A stretch of DNA of 64,000 bases, from positions 248,001 through 312,000 of the forward strand of contig NZ_BMNK01000009.1 of the NCBI RefSeq assembly GCF_014646515.1, in the 5' to 3' direction. The position numbers were made by a program, and so were the translations under genes. Below the pieces are notes generated by a model. That model had not been told where the DNA came from and ran no database searches. It was given only the letters and a program-made list of their open reading frames with translations. The DNA comes from Nonomuraea glycinis (lineage in GTDB: Bacteria; Actinomycetota; Actinomycetes; Streptosporangiales; Streptosporangiaceae). Below, piece after piece: positions 56,217 to 64,000 of the stretch (positions are counted from its first letter, which is position 1; the number at the start of each line of letters is the position of its first letter).

Positions 56217-57020
56217 ATGAGCGAGCTCGAGGCCCTGAAGGAACGGCAGCGCAAGACGTGGGCCAGCGGCGACTACGCCAGGATCGCCTGGCTGACCGTG
56301 CCGCTGGGCGACACCCTGTGCGACGCGGCGGACCTGCGGCCGGGCTCGACAGTGCTCGACGTGGCGACCGGCACCGGCCACGTGGCGCTCGCCGCCGCCC
56401 GCCGGTTCTGCGACGTGACCGCCATCGACTACGTGCCGGCCCTGCTCGAACGCGCCCGCCGGCGGGCCGAGGCCGAGGACCTGGAGATCGACTTCCGCGA
56501 GGCGGACGCGGAGAGCCTGCCGTTCCCCGACGCGTCGTTCGACTACGTGCTGTCGGCGATCGGGGTGATGTTCACCGCCGACCACCAGCGGGCGGCGGAC
56601 GAGTTGCTGCGGGTGTGCAGGCCGGGCGGCCGGGTGGCGACGGCCAGTTGGACGCCGACCGGGTTCGTCGGCGGGATGCTCTCGATCGTCAGCCGCTACG
56701 CGCCCCCGCCTCCCGGCGCGCTGCCGCCGACACGCTGGGGCACCGAGGAGGTGATGCTCGACCTGCTCGACGACGGCTGCCAGGAGCTGACGTTCACGAA
56801 CACCACGGTGACGCAGCGGTTCCTGTCGCCGGAGCACTACGCGGACTTCTTCCTGGAGCACTACGGCCCGACGTTCAAAGCCGCCGAACGACTCGGCGAG
56901 GACGAGCGGCGCGCCTTCCGCGACGACCTGATCATCCTGGCCGAGCAGTCGAACCGGGCCACCGACGGGACCCTGGTGAACGACTGGGAATTCATGATCA
57001 CCGTCGCCGTCCGCGACTGA
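56217..57020 (+). CDS. Class I SAM-dependent methyltransferase
   Basis: 267 aa. Motif I TVLDVATGTGHVALAAARR, acidic motif AIDYVPALLERARRRAE, DAESLPFPDASFDYVLSAIGVMF and RVCRPGGRVATASWTP: UbiE/COQ5-like small-molecule methyltransferase. ATG 56217 after AAGAGGAG. Monocistronic and divergent from the LigD-type gene. Substrate unknown. Confidence 0.88.
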   Translation: MSELEALKERQRKTWASGDYARIAWLTVPLGDTLCDAADLRPGSTVLDVATGTGHVALAAARRFCDVTAIDYVPALLERARRRAEAEDLEIDFREADAESLPFPDASFDYVLSAIGVMFTADHQRAADELLRVCRPGGRVATASWTPTGFVGGMLSIVSRYAPPPPGALPPTRWGTEEVMLDLLDDGCQELTFTNTTVTQRFLSPEHYADFFLEHYGPTFKAAERLGEDERRAFRDDLIILAEQSNRATDGTLVNDWEFMITVAVRD

Positions 57021-57047
57021 TCCGGGCGTCGTCGTGCGGCCTGCCCA

Positions 57048-57084
57048 GCTACGCGAACGTCAGCCCGGCTACGCGAACGTCAGC
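57048..57084 (-). repeat. 20 bp duplication of a gene end
   Basis: GCTACGCGAACGTCAGC occurs at 57048-57064 and 57068-57084. The second copy encodes the last residues and stop of the membrane protein gene; the first lies just behind it. Confidence 0.85.
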
Positions 57085-57596
57085 GCGGGGTAGGCGAACA
57101 GCATCACCGCGCCGAAACCGAACTTGAGCAGCGCGTCGATCACCCCGAACACCGGCAGCGGCGCCTTGAGGCGCATCCCGGCGTAGGCGTTGGCCATGGT
57201 GAGCACGCCGAGCATGCTGATCAGCGGGCCGTGCGCCAGCCCCATCGGCACGAAGTGCACGCCCACCACGAACAGGATCCACAGGATGGTGGTCTGGTAG
57301 TCGTCGGCGTCCTTGGTCTTGGTGAGCACGAGATAGATCAGCCCGCCCTCCAGCACGAACGCCCCCACCAGTCCGCCGATCTGCGCGATCGACGGCGTCC
57401 CCAAGCTGGGCAGCAGCGCGCTCAGGCCGCTGCCCACGAAGCCGGTGACGAAGCCGCCGATGACGAACGGCAGCCAGTGCTTGTTGAAGATCCAGCTCAG
57501 CAGGAAGCCCGTACCGACGCCGAGCAGGAACAGCCCGCCGCCACGGATCAGTGGGTAGGGGTGACCCAGGTCGGCGAGCAGGGCAACGGGGGACAT
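57069..57596 (-). CDS. Uncharacterised membrane protein
   Basis: 175 aa with five or six membrane segments (GGLFLLGVGTGFLLSWIF, WLPFVIGGFVTGFVGSGL, GLVGAFVLEGGLIYLVL, ILWILFVVGVHFVPMG, LLKFGFGAVMLFAYPALTF). HFVPMGLAHGPLI is the most conserved-looking part. No family I can name with confidence. ATG 57596. Its 3' end is tandemly duplicated. Confidence 0.75.
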   Translation of the reverse strand: MSPVALLADLGHPYPLIRGGGLFLLGVGTGFLLSWIFNKHWLPFVIGGFVTGFVGSGLSALLPSLGTPSIAQIGGLVGAFVLEGGLIYLVLTKTKDADDYQTTILWILFVVGVHFVPMGLAHGPLISMLGVLTMANAYAGMRLKAPLPVFGVIDALLKFGFGAVMLFAYPALTFA

Positions 57597-57842
57597 TTCA
57601 ACATTCCTTCGCGTTTGACCGGTTCTATGCCGATCATCCTCGCAGGAATGGCAGCCCCCGTCCGATCAGCCGCCCTCGGCCTTGGCCATCAGCTCACACT
57701 TCTCGCGGGTGGCGATGAGCCCGGCCGACGCGATGAGCCTGGACTATCCGGGTGATGTCCCGGCGATCGGTGCGGGCTCCTGAATGAGCTGGTGACCCAG
57801 AGCCAGCGTTCCCGTGACCGTACATCCTGATCAGAACGGTTC

Positions 57843-58559
57843 TCAGCCGAGCTTGGCCACGTACACCGTGTTGGTCGACGGACGGCCTTGCAGGTGGTTC
57901 GGGAAGGTGACGACGTGCGCCTGCCAGGTGTCGAAGACCTGCTCCAGGCAGGCGTTGAACTCATCGCTGGGCGGGTCGTTCGACCAGAGGGCGAAGACGC
58001 CGCCGGGGTGCAGGTGGCGGGCCAGCCCGCGCAGCCCGTCCGGCCGGTAGAAGGCGGCGTGGCCGGGGTGCAGGACGTGGTCAGGGGCGTGGTCGATGTC
58101 GACCAGGATGGCGTGGAAGCGCCGCCCCGGGCTCTCGGGGTCGAGCCCGGCGGGCGTGGCGGCCATGGCGAAGAAGTCACCGTGCGCGAACCGGCAGCGG
58201 GCGTCGCCCGTCAGGCCGGGGCCGAGCGGCAGCAGGCCGCGCTCGTGCCACTCGATGACCTCCGGCAGCGCGTCGATCACCACCAGGGAGCGCACCCGGG
58301 CGTCCTCCAGGACCGAGCGCGCGGTGTAGCCCAGCCCGAGGCCGCCCACGGCGACATCGAGCGCGTCGTGGTCCAGGGCGGCGAGGCCGAGCCGGGCGAG
58401 CTGGATCTCGGCCTCGGTGAACAGGCTGGACATCAGGAAGTCGTCGCCCAGCTTGATCTCGTGGACGTCCGTGCCGAGGACCGGTTCGCGCCGGCGGCGC
58501 AGGCTCAGGTCACCGAGCGGGGTGGGCCGCCAGTCGAGCTCTTCGAATCTGACGCTCAT
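57843..58559 (-). CDS. Spermidine-synthase-like methyltransferase-fold protein
   Basis: 238 aa. DVAVGGLGLGYTARSVLED is the nucleotide-binding loop, VVIDALPEVIEWHERGLLPLG and HAILVDIDHAPDHVLHPGHAAFY follow, as in spermidine synthases. The polyamine-binding residues are not evident, so the activity is open. N-terminal REPVLGTDVHEIKLGDDFLMSS resembles the short beta domain of such enzymes. ATG 58559. Upstream is prfC, divergent. Confidence 0.82.
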   Translation of the reverse strand: MSVRFEELDWRPTPLGDLSLRRRREPVLGTDVHEIKLGDDFLMSSLFTEAEIQLARLGLAALDHDALDVAVGGLGLGYTARSVLEDARVRSLVVIDALPEVIEWHERGLLPLGPGLTGDARCRFAHGDFFAMAATPAGLDPESPGRRFHAILVDIDHAPDHVLHPGHAAFYRPDGLRGLARHLHPGGVFALWSNDPPSDEFNACLEQVFDTWQAHVVTFPNHLQGRPSTNTVYVAKLG

Positions 58560-58671
58560 CGCGCTCTCCCCCGGGTCGTGTCGGCTCGCGGTCAGGGTAG
58601 CGCGGGGAAACGTGCGTACCTGAACGTTGGGTACAGTGGCGTGCGCAGACCTACAGCGACGGAGTGACACG

Positions 58672-60255
58672 ATGACGGACGTTGCCGGGGAGGCGAAACG
58701 GCGCAGGACGTTCGCTGTGATCAGTCACCCGGACGCGGGCAAGTCGACCATGACCGAGGCCCTGGCGCTGCACGCTTCCGCGATCACCCAGGCGGGCGCG
58801 GTGCACGGCAAGGCCGGGCGGCGTGGCGTCACCTCCGACTGGATGGAGCTGGAGCGCACCCGAGGGATCTCCATCACCTCGGCGGCCCTGCGCTTCGAGC
58901 ATCGCGGCCATGTGTTCAACCTGGTCGACACGCCCGGCCACGCCGACTTCTCCGAGGACACCTACCGGGTGCTGGCCGCCGTCGACTGCGCGGTGATGCT
59001 GATCGACGCGGCCAAGGGCATGGAGCCCCAGACCATGAAGCTGTTCGAGGTCTGCCGGCACCGCCGCATCCCGGTCATCACGTTCGTCAACAAGTGGGAC
59101 CGGCCCGGCCGCGAGGCCCTGCAACTGCTCGACGAGATCGAGGAGCGCACCGGCCTGCGCCCGACCCCGATCACCTGGCCGGTCGGCATCTCCGGCGACT
59201 TCCACGGTGTGGTCGACCGGGCCGAGCAGCGCCTGATCCGCTACCTGCGCACCCCGGGCGGTGCGACCAAGGCGCAGGAGGCCGACCTCACCACCGAGCA
59301 GGCGCAGGCCGAGTGGGGCGGCGACTGGCTGCGGGCCGGCGAGGAGGTGGCGCTGCTCGACGAGATCGGCGCCGACCACGACCAGAAGGCCTTCGAGTCG
59401 CACGAGTCGACCCCCGTGCTGTTCGGCGCCGCGCTGACCAACTTCGGCGTCGGCCGGCTGCTCGACGCCCTGGCGGACCTCGCCCCCGCCCCCGGCCCGC
59501 GCGCCGACATCGCCGACCGGCCGCGCCCGGTGGAGTCGCCCTTCTCCGGACTGGTGTTCAAGGTCCAGGCCAACATGGACCCGGCGCACCGGGACAGGAT
59601 CGCGTTCGTCCGCGTCTGCTCCGGCCGCTTCCAGCGTGGCATGGTGCTCACCCACGCGGCCACCGGCCGTCCCTTCGCCACCAAGTACGCCCAGGCGATG
59701 TTCGGCCAGGAGCGCGCCACCGTGGACGAGGCCTTCCCCGGCGACGTCGTCGGCCTGGTCAACGCCACCGCGCTGCGGCCCGGCGACACCCTCTACGACG
59801 GTCCGGCGGTGACGTACCCGCCGATCCCCAGCTTCGCGCCCGAGCACTTCGCGGTCGCCCGCGCCCGCAACAGCGGCAAGTCCAAGCAGTTCCGCCGCGG
59901 CATCGACCAGCTCGACGCCGAGGGCGTCATCCAGGTGCTCCGCTCCGACCTGCGCGGCGACCAGGCCCCGGTGCTGGCCGCGGTCGGGCCCATGCAGTTC
60001 GAGGTCGTCCAGCACCGGCTGGCCGCCGAGTTCGGCGCCGAGATCAGCCTGGACCACCTCGACTACACCCTCGCCCGGCGCACCGACAGCGCCTCGGCGG
60101 AGCTGATGGCCGGCCAGCGCGGCGCCGAGGTCCTCATGCGCAGCAGCGACGAGACGCTGCTGGCGGTCTTCACCGACCGCTGGCGGATGGGCTCCATCAA
60201 GTCCGACCACCCCGGTCTGGTGCTGGAGCCTCTCATCGCCGACACCACTGTCTGA
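58672..60255 (+). CDS. prfC: Peptide chain release factor 3
   Basis: 527 aa translational GTPase that recycles RF1/RF2. G1 SHPDAGKSTMTEAL, G2 region RGISITSAAL, G3 DTPGHADFSEDTYR, G4 NKWDRPG, then domain II and the RF3 C-terminal domain (AVGPMQFEVVQHRLAAEFGAE). Normal length. ATG 58672 after GGAG. RF3 is present in only part of the actinobacteria. Confidence 0.96.
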   Translation: MTDVAGEAKRRRTFAVISHPDAGKSTMTEALALHASAITQAGAVHGKAGRRGVTSDWMELERTRGISITSAALRFEHRGHVFNLVDTPGHADFSEDTYRVLAAVDCAVMLIDAAKGMEPQTMKLFEVCRHRRIPVITFVNKWDRPGREALQLLDEIEERTGLRPTPITWPVGISGDFHGVVDRAEQRLIRYLRTPGGATKAQEADLTTEQAQAEWGGDWLRAGEEVALLDEIGADHDQKAFESHESTPVLFGAALTNFGVGRLLDALADLAPAPGPRADIADRPRPVESPFSGLVFKVQANMDPAHRDRIAFVRVCSGRFQRGMVLTHAATGRPFATKYAQAMFGQERATVDEAFPGDVVGLVNATALRPGDTLYDGPAVTYPPIPSFAPEHFAVARARNSGKSKQFRRGIDQLDAEGVIQVLRSDLRGDQAPVLAAVGPMQFEVVQHRLAAEFGAEISLDHLDYTLARRTDSASAELMAGQRGAEVLMRSSDETLLAVFTDRWRMGSIKSDHPGLVLEPLIADTTV

Positions 60256-60313
60256 ACTTTCTCCGGCCGGGCGGCGTATCTCTCTTTAGCCGTCCAGCAG
60301 AGAGGGGCGATCC

Positions 60314-60904
60314 ATGTCGAGCGCCTGGTGTCCGCCACGTTTCCGGTTCGCGGCGGTTGCCGTGGTGCTGTCCGTCCCACTGTTCGCCGCCTGCGCGCCC
60401 GCCAGCGGGGACCCCATTCCGGTCTCCGCCGCCGCCGCTGACGTGGCGGAGTCGTACAACGACGCCGACGTGCGCTTCTCCCAGGAGATGATCCCCCACC
60501 ACCAGCAGACCATCCAGATGGCCGAGCTGGTGGCCACGCGGACCAGCAACGAGTACGTGCTGACGGTCAGCGAGCATCTGATCGACGACGAGCGGACCGA
60601 GATCAGGCAGATGTCGGCCTGGCTGACCGCCTGGAAGAAGCCGATCCCGGAAGAGAACGCGAAGAGCACGCACAGCATGCCCGGCATGCTCAGCCAGCAG
60701 CAGATGGCCACGATGGCGCGGCAGTCCGGCGACGAGTTCGACCGCACCTGGCTGACCCTGCTGTCCACGCACCTCGGCCACGGCATCACGATGGTGGAGG
60801 CCGTCCAGGGCAAGGGTCAGCACAAGCCGACCCTCGACCTCGCCGGCAAGCTCATCAACGGCCAGCGCCAGCAGATCGCCGAGATCGCCACCCACCTGGA
60901 CTGA
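60314..60904 (+). CDS. DUF305 putative lipoprotein
   Basis: 196 aa. Signal peptide with lipobox LFAAC (Cys27). The DUF305 four-helix (ferritin-like) domain has FSQEMIPHHQQTIQMAEL and a second His region THLGHGITMVEA; Met-rich THSMPGMLSQQQMATMA. Family members are linked to copper or metal handling, not proven. ATG after AGAGGGG. A 13 bp stem terminator follows. Confidence 0.9.
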   Translation: MSSAWCPPRFRFAAVAVVLSVPLFAACAPASGDPIPVSAAAADVAESYNDADVRFSQEMIPHHQQTIQMAELVATRTSNEYVLTVSEHLIDDERTEIRQMSAWLTAWKKPIPEENAKSTHSMPGMLSQQQMATMARQSGDEFDRTWLTLLSTHLGHGITMVEAVQGKGQHKPTLDLAGKLINGQRQQIAEIATHLD

Positions 60905-60919
60905 CCTCCGCCCGCTTGA

Positions 60920-60953
60920 CCGGTGCTTCCCGGCCGGGGTCGGGAAGCACCGG
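60920..60953. terminator. Bidirectional terminator
   Basis: CCGGTGCTTCCCG (60920-60932) pairs with CGGGAAGCACCGG (60941-60953), between convergent genes. Confidence 0.8.
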
Positions 60954-60966
60954 AGTGCACTGGTGG

Positions 60967-63900
60967 CTACGGGCGGCGGGCCTCCACGGCGGTGATGGTG
61001 ATCGTGCCGGTGGAGCCGCGTAGTCCGAAGCCGTACCGGTGGCCCTGTCTGGCCTCGGGGGTCGCGAGGGTGTCGCCTAGATCGGCGGTGCGCAACTCCC
61101 GCCACACGCCCGCGCTCTCGGCGTAGGAGGTGATGGTGGTGCCCGACAGGAGCAGCGCGAAGCGGTCGCCGGGTTTCAGGGTCAGCGGTGCGTCGCCCGC
61201 CAGGGGCAGGAGGTGGCCGTTCACGCTGACGTTGAGGCCGGACATCTGGCGGGTGTGGTTGTACCAGGCGGTCACGTAGGTGGAGGCGTCCTTCACCCAG
61301 CCCACGAACACGCTGTCCTCCGGCCGGCCGTGGCCCGCGAACGAGCCGGCGGTCAGCACGCTGACGGCGTCGCCGGGCGGCAGCGGGGCCGGTCCGGCCA
61401 TCAGGGCGAAGTACGGCGTGGCGCCGGTCGCGGCTAACCGTCCGTCGCCGACGGCGATCGCGGGCTTGGCCTCCCCGCCGGACGGCTGGTAGGCGGTGTA
61501 GCTCGCGGAGGTGTCCGCGCCGAACGCGTCGGCGGCGTCCACCTGCGGGAACGCGGCCAGATCTAGGGGTACGAGGAACCGCCCGTAGGTGCTGGACACC
61601 TGCTTCGGACGGCCGGGCGACCCGTACCGGGCGAAGGCCCGCACCGGGTGGCCGCCCGGTCGCGCGGTGCCTGACGGGGGTCGCAGCGTCCAGCGCACGG
61701 TCAGCTCGCCTCTTGGCCGTACCCGGGTCGCGCCCGGCGAGCCGTGCGGCCGGGCCGTCCAGCCGGGCGGCACCGCGAGGGTCACCCGCACGTTCGTGGC
61801 GGGGCTGGCCGCGGTGTTGGTGAAGACGGTGGTCACCTGGTCGGCGGGGGTGGCCGGAGTGTTGACGGTGGTCGGCTGTTCGGCGGGGGTGTTGACGGTG
61901 GTCGGCTGGTCGGCGGGGGTCACGGTCAGGTGGGCGTCGTCGGTGGTGGGTGACCAGGCCTGCAGTTCGACGACTCCGACGTAGGCGCCCGGCGGGTTGT
62001 CGAACCCCAGCCGGAGCCTGGTGGTGGTCAGCGCGGGGAAGGTGATCCGGTTGAGCGCGTTGGCGGCCGGCCGCTCGGGGGTGCGGCGCTGGCCGGGCAC
62101 CTCCTGCCAGGTCGCGCCGTCCCAGTGTTCCAGCCGGTATCCGGCCGGCGCCCGTACGCCGCCGCCGTCGTCGTAGGGGTGGAAGCGCACGTCGCTGACC
62201 TCGGTGGGCACGCCGAAGTCCAGGCCGAGATGGTCCTGGGCGTTCGGGGAGCGGTAGTTGGTCCACCGGCTGTGCGGGATGTCGTCGTAGTAGATCCGCC
62301 CGTCCACGGTGTCCCACACGCTGTCGATGTCGTTGGTGTACGACGCGAACGGCCGGGGGTAGCCGACCCCGTGCGGGTTGGCCGCGTCGTTCACCATCGC
62401 CGGCGTCCCGGCCTCCGGCACGGAGGCGGGCAGCGGGGCGGTGAGCTCGCCGAGGGTCGGCCGGGAGGCGATCCGCCGCCCGTCCACGTACAGCCGCAGG
62501 CCGGCGCCCTGCCCGTACCGGGTGCCGTCGCGGTCCCACAGCACGGTGACGTTGTGCCCCCGGTAGGGGACGTTCTCCAGGACGAAGTGGTCCCAGGACG
62601 CCGGGGCCAGCGGGTTCACCGTCAGCCGGTCGCCCGGCTGCGGGCGCAGGCCGATCAGGCCGCTGATCACCAGGTCGGTGTAGGTGGAGTGGTTGTAGTG
62701 CTCACTGTGACCGCGCCCGTCGTAGATCCAGCGCGGCTCGTCCGGGTGGTGCGCCTCGGCGACGTACGGCCGGCCGTCCTTGTACTGGCTGCGCGCGTAC
62801 CCGCGCAGCACCTGGTAGTAGTCGTCGTTGTCCACCACCGACTGGTCGTAGTCGTTGAGCAGGTTGGCCATCCCGGTCAGCGTCTGCGAGGTGGCGAACG
62901 GCCAGCTCGGCCCGTCCCACCGGCAGCACCCCGTCAGCGCGTCGTGCATGAACCACTGGCTGCGCCGCTCGGTCGTCGTCGGCCCGTACGGCGCGGCGAA
63001 GCCCTGCGGATCGAGGAGCTGGGCCCACGCCTGCTCGGTGCCCGCGTCGGCCATGTCGAACATCCAGGGGACGAAGCCGATCTGCTCGCGGCTGGCCACC
63101 AGCCGCTGCTGCGGGTCCAGGTCGGCGCGGGCCTTGTGGTAGAAGAACTGCCGCTGCGGGTCCCACAGCCTGCGGTGCAGTGCGGTGCGCAGGTCCTTGG
63201 CCCGCTGCTCGAACCGGCGGGCGGTGGCGGTGTCGCCCTGGGTGTGGGCGATGGCGGCGATGGCCTTGGCGTCGCCGTACTGGTAGGCGTTCAGCGTCGG
63301 CCGGTATCCGTGCCCGCCGTGGTAGGGGTCGGCCGGGTCGCTCTCGTAGGAGGAGGCGGTGTACTCCATCGCGTCCCACACGGGCACCGACCAGTACAGG
63401 CCGAGCTTCTTGTCGTACTGGTTGCCCCATTTGTCGTACTGGCGGATCAGGTCGGGGAGCAGGCTCTTGACGAGCTTGGTGTCGCCCGTCACGAGGGAGC
63501 GCTGGTAGGCCGCGTCCGCCGCCCAGAAGCCGTACTGGTGCGCCCAGTCGTCGGTGTCCTCGTTGAGGTGGTCGGTCTTGGGCTTGGGCCCGGCGCCGGG
63601 TCCGCGCAGCCAGTAGCGGAGGTAGTCGTCGACCGGCCGGCGGTCGCGCAGCCACCGGCCCTCGTAGATGTGGTGACCGGCGGCGGCGACGATGCCGCCG
63701 AGCGGGGCGGCGTAGCCGGGGGCGTTGTGGAACTCGGTGAGGATGTGGCCGGTGGCGGTGTCGGTGTAGCGGATGTGCCGTTTGTACGTGCTCCACCGGT
63801 AGTAGTACACATCCTGGATCTCCCGGTCCGGGACGTCCAGGAAGGGGATGTTGGCCTTGTACCACTCCGGCTCGGCGTAGCCGGTGAGCAGGGCGTCGTG

Positions 63901-64000
63901 ATCCAGGATGCGGGTGCCCCGGCCCACCTCGGGGTACGGCAACGGCTCGCCGGCGGCCTGGGCGGGGGGCGTGATGGCGAAAGAGGTCATGGCTAACACC
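60967..64000 (-). CDS. Large secreted multidomain glycoside hydrolase (N-terminus cut)
   Basis: At least 1010 aa, running off the right edge. The visible start (AMTSFAITPPAQAAG) is the end of a signal peptide, so only a few residues are missing. About 60-480: an (alpha/alpha)6-type MGH1-like hydrolase domain, with TEFHNAPGYAAPLGG, SVPVWDAMEYTASSYESD and WDGPSWPFATSQTLTG. About 560-690: a discoidin-type carbohydrate-binding domain (HLGLDFGVPTEVSDVRFHPYDDGG). About 690-800: an NEW3-like beta domain after Thr/Ala/Asp repeats (TVNTPAEQPTTVNTPA). The C-terminal 200 residues form a concanavalin-like domain. Probably degrades plant or fungal oligosaccharides outside the cell. Confidence 0.85.
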   Translation of the reverse strand, partial: VLAMTSFAITPPAQAAGEPLPYPEVGRGTRILDHDALLTGYAEPEWYKANIPFLDVPDREIQDVYYYRWSTYKRHIRYTDTATGHILTEFHNAPGYAAPLGGIVAAAGHHIYEGRWLRDRRPVDDYLRYWLRGPGAGPKPKTDHLNEDTDDWAHQYGFWAADAAYQRSLVTGDTKLVKSLLPDLIRQYDKWGNQYDKKLGLYWSVPVWDAMEYTASSYESDPADPYHGGHGYRPTLNAYQYGDAKAIAAIAHTQGDTATARRFEQRAKDLRTALHRRLWDPQRQFFYHKARADLDPQQRLVASREQIGFVPWMFDMADAGTEQAWAQLLDPQGFAAPYGPTTTERRSQWFMHDALTGCCRWDGPSWPFATSQTLTGMANLLNDYDQSVVDNDDYYQVLRGYARSQYKDGRPYVAEAHHPDEPRWIYDGRGHSEHYNHSTYTDLVISGLIGLRPQPGDRLTVNPLAPASWDHFVLENVPYRGHNVTVLWDRDGTRYGQGAGLRLYVDGRRIASRPTLGELTAPLPASVPEAGTPAMVNDAANPHGVGYPRPFASYTNDIDSVWDTVDGRIYYDDIPHSRWTNYRSPNAQDHLGLDFGVPTEVSDVRFHPYDDGGGVRAPAGYRLEHWDGATWQEVPGQRRTPERPAANALNRITFPALTTTRLRLGFDNPPGAYVGVVELQAWSPTTDDAHLTVTPADQPTTVNTPAEQPTTVNTPATPADQVTTVFTNTAASPATNVRVTLAVPPGWTARPHGSPGATRVRPRGELTVRWTLRPPSGTARPGGHPVRAFARYGSPGRPKQVSSTYGRFLVPLDLAAFPQVDAADAFGADTSASYTAYQPSGGEAKPAIAVGDGRLAATGATPYFALMAGPAPLPPGDAVSVLTAGSFAGHGRPEDSVFVGWVKDASTYVTAWYNHTRQMSGLNVSVNGHLLPLAGDAPLTLKPGDRFALLLSGTTITSYAESAGVWRELRTADLGDTLATPEARQGHRYGFGLRGSTGTITITAVEARRP

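Noticed and set aside
57640..57740. Short minus-strand frame ending SAGLIATREKCELMAKAEGG in the 246 bp gap before the spermidine-synthase-like gene
   Set aside because: Looks like a possible gene remnant, but it is too short to identify and has no supported start.
62125..63996. 623-codon open frame opposite the glycoside hydrolase
   Set aside because: Val/Gly/Arg-rich shadow; the minus strand encodes clear hydrolase motifs.
1..64000. tRNA, rRNA, prophage or integrated conjugative element
   Set aside because: No tRNA-like cloverleaf, rRNA, integrase, att duplication or phage structural gene seen by eye.

Overview
The window is a high-GC actinobacterial chromosome segment. The gene set suggests the Streptosporangiales (Nonomuraea or Streptosporangium type); this is inferred from gene content only. 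Evidence for an actinobacterium: mycothiol biosynthesis (mshA), CarD, an HbhA-like protein, a GlnR regulator, a SenX3/RegX3-type system next to gpm, MurT/GatD, poly-membrane DUF2637 and DUF2516 proteins, and a Cys-containing leader peptide upstream of a sulfurtransferase operon. There is no prophage, rRNA, tRNA or CRISPR. Nearly all of the sequence is coding, and no gap without a gene exceeds 300 bp.

Layout. 1-6592: rlmB (cut by the left edge), cysS, a PPOX-fold oxidoreductase, a DUF2637 membrane protein, two YeaQ/GlsB-type stress membrane proteins, ispF, carD and a divergent LpqE-like lipoprotein. This is the classic carD neighbourhood, but ispD is absent. 6645-14258: the RegX3/SenX3 pair, divergent phoU, gpmA, a DUF574-type methyltransferase, a YbjN protein, mshA, then an SDR and a methyltransferase. 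14305-23083: macro-domain protein, BlaI-type repressor with M56 protease, XRE regulator, HbhA-like protein, DUF2516 protein, SGNH hydrolase, alanyl-tRNA editing protein, ankyrin protein, DUF2207 protein, asparaginase and dtd. 23131-28038: ygfZ, fur, a strongly structured intergenic element with a 13-codon ORF, DUF2470 protein, nitrobindin, DsrE protein and gatD/murT.

28122-36996 is the most unusual block. It contains a HerA-like ATPase, a membrane-anchored protein that resembles a coupling/FtsK-type motor without a Walker A motif, a divergent operon of three single-pass proteins with extracytoplasmic domains, and a polytopic membrane protein. I recognise no described system with this composition. 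It looks like an envelope-spanning machine built on a DNA/protein-pumping ATPase.

37086-45275: ADP-ribosylglycohydrolase; an ECF sigma gene translationally coupled to an Ogt-Ada fusion with inverted domain order; the sulfur operon (Cys leader peptide, DUF4395, cysA2-type sulfurtransferase, DUF1416); thioredoxin; anti-sigma/ECF sigma pair; LmeA-like protein; MoaD; GlnR. 45334-48740: hydrolase, GNAT, and a solo IS200/IS605-type TnpB element inserted at the stop codon of a dedA gene. 48935-53626: a biotin ECF transporter operon (bioY, bioM, bioN) that also holds an acyl-CoA ligase and a thiolase lacking two catalytic residues. 53651-64000: MarR regulator with a divergent EamA exporter, LigD-type polymerase, methyltransferases, prfC, a DUF305 lipoprotein and a large secreted glycoside hydrolase cut by the right edge.

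A recurring mark of this sequence is short tandem duplication over gene ends (36 bp x4 at gatD, 41 bp x3 at the thiolase/bioM junction, 20 bp x2 at 57048) and within coding regions (30 bp units in the Ada-like protein and the HerA ATPase).
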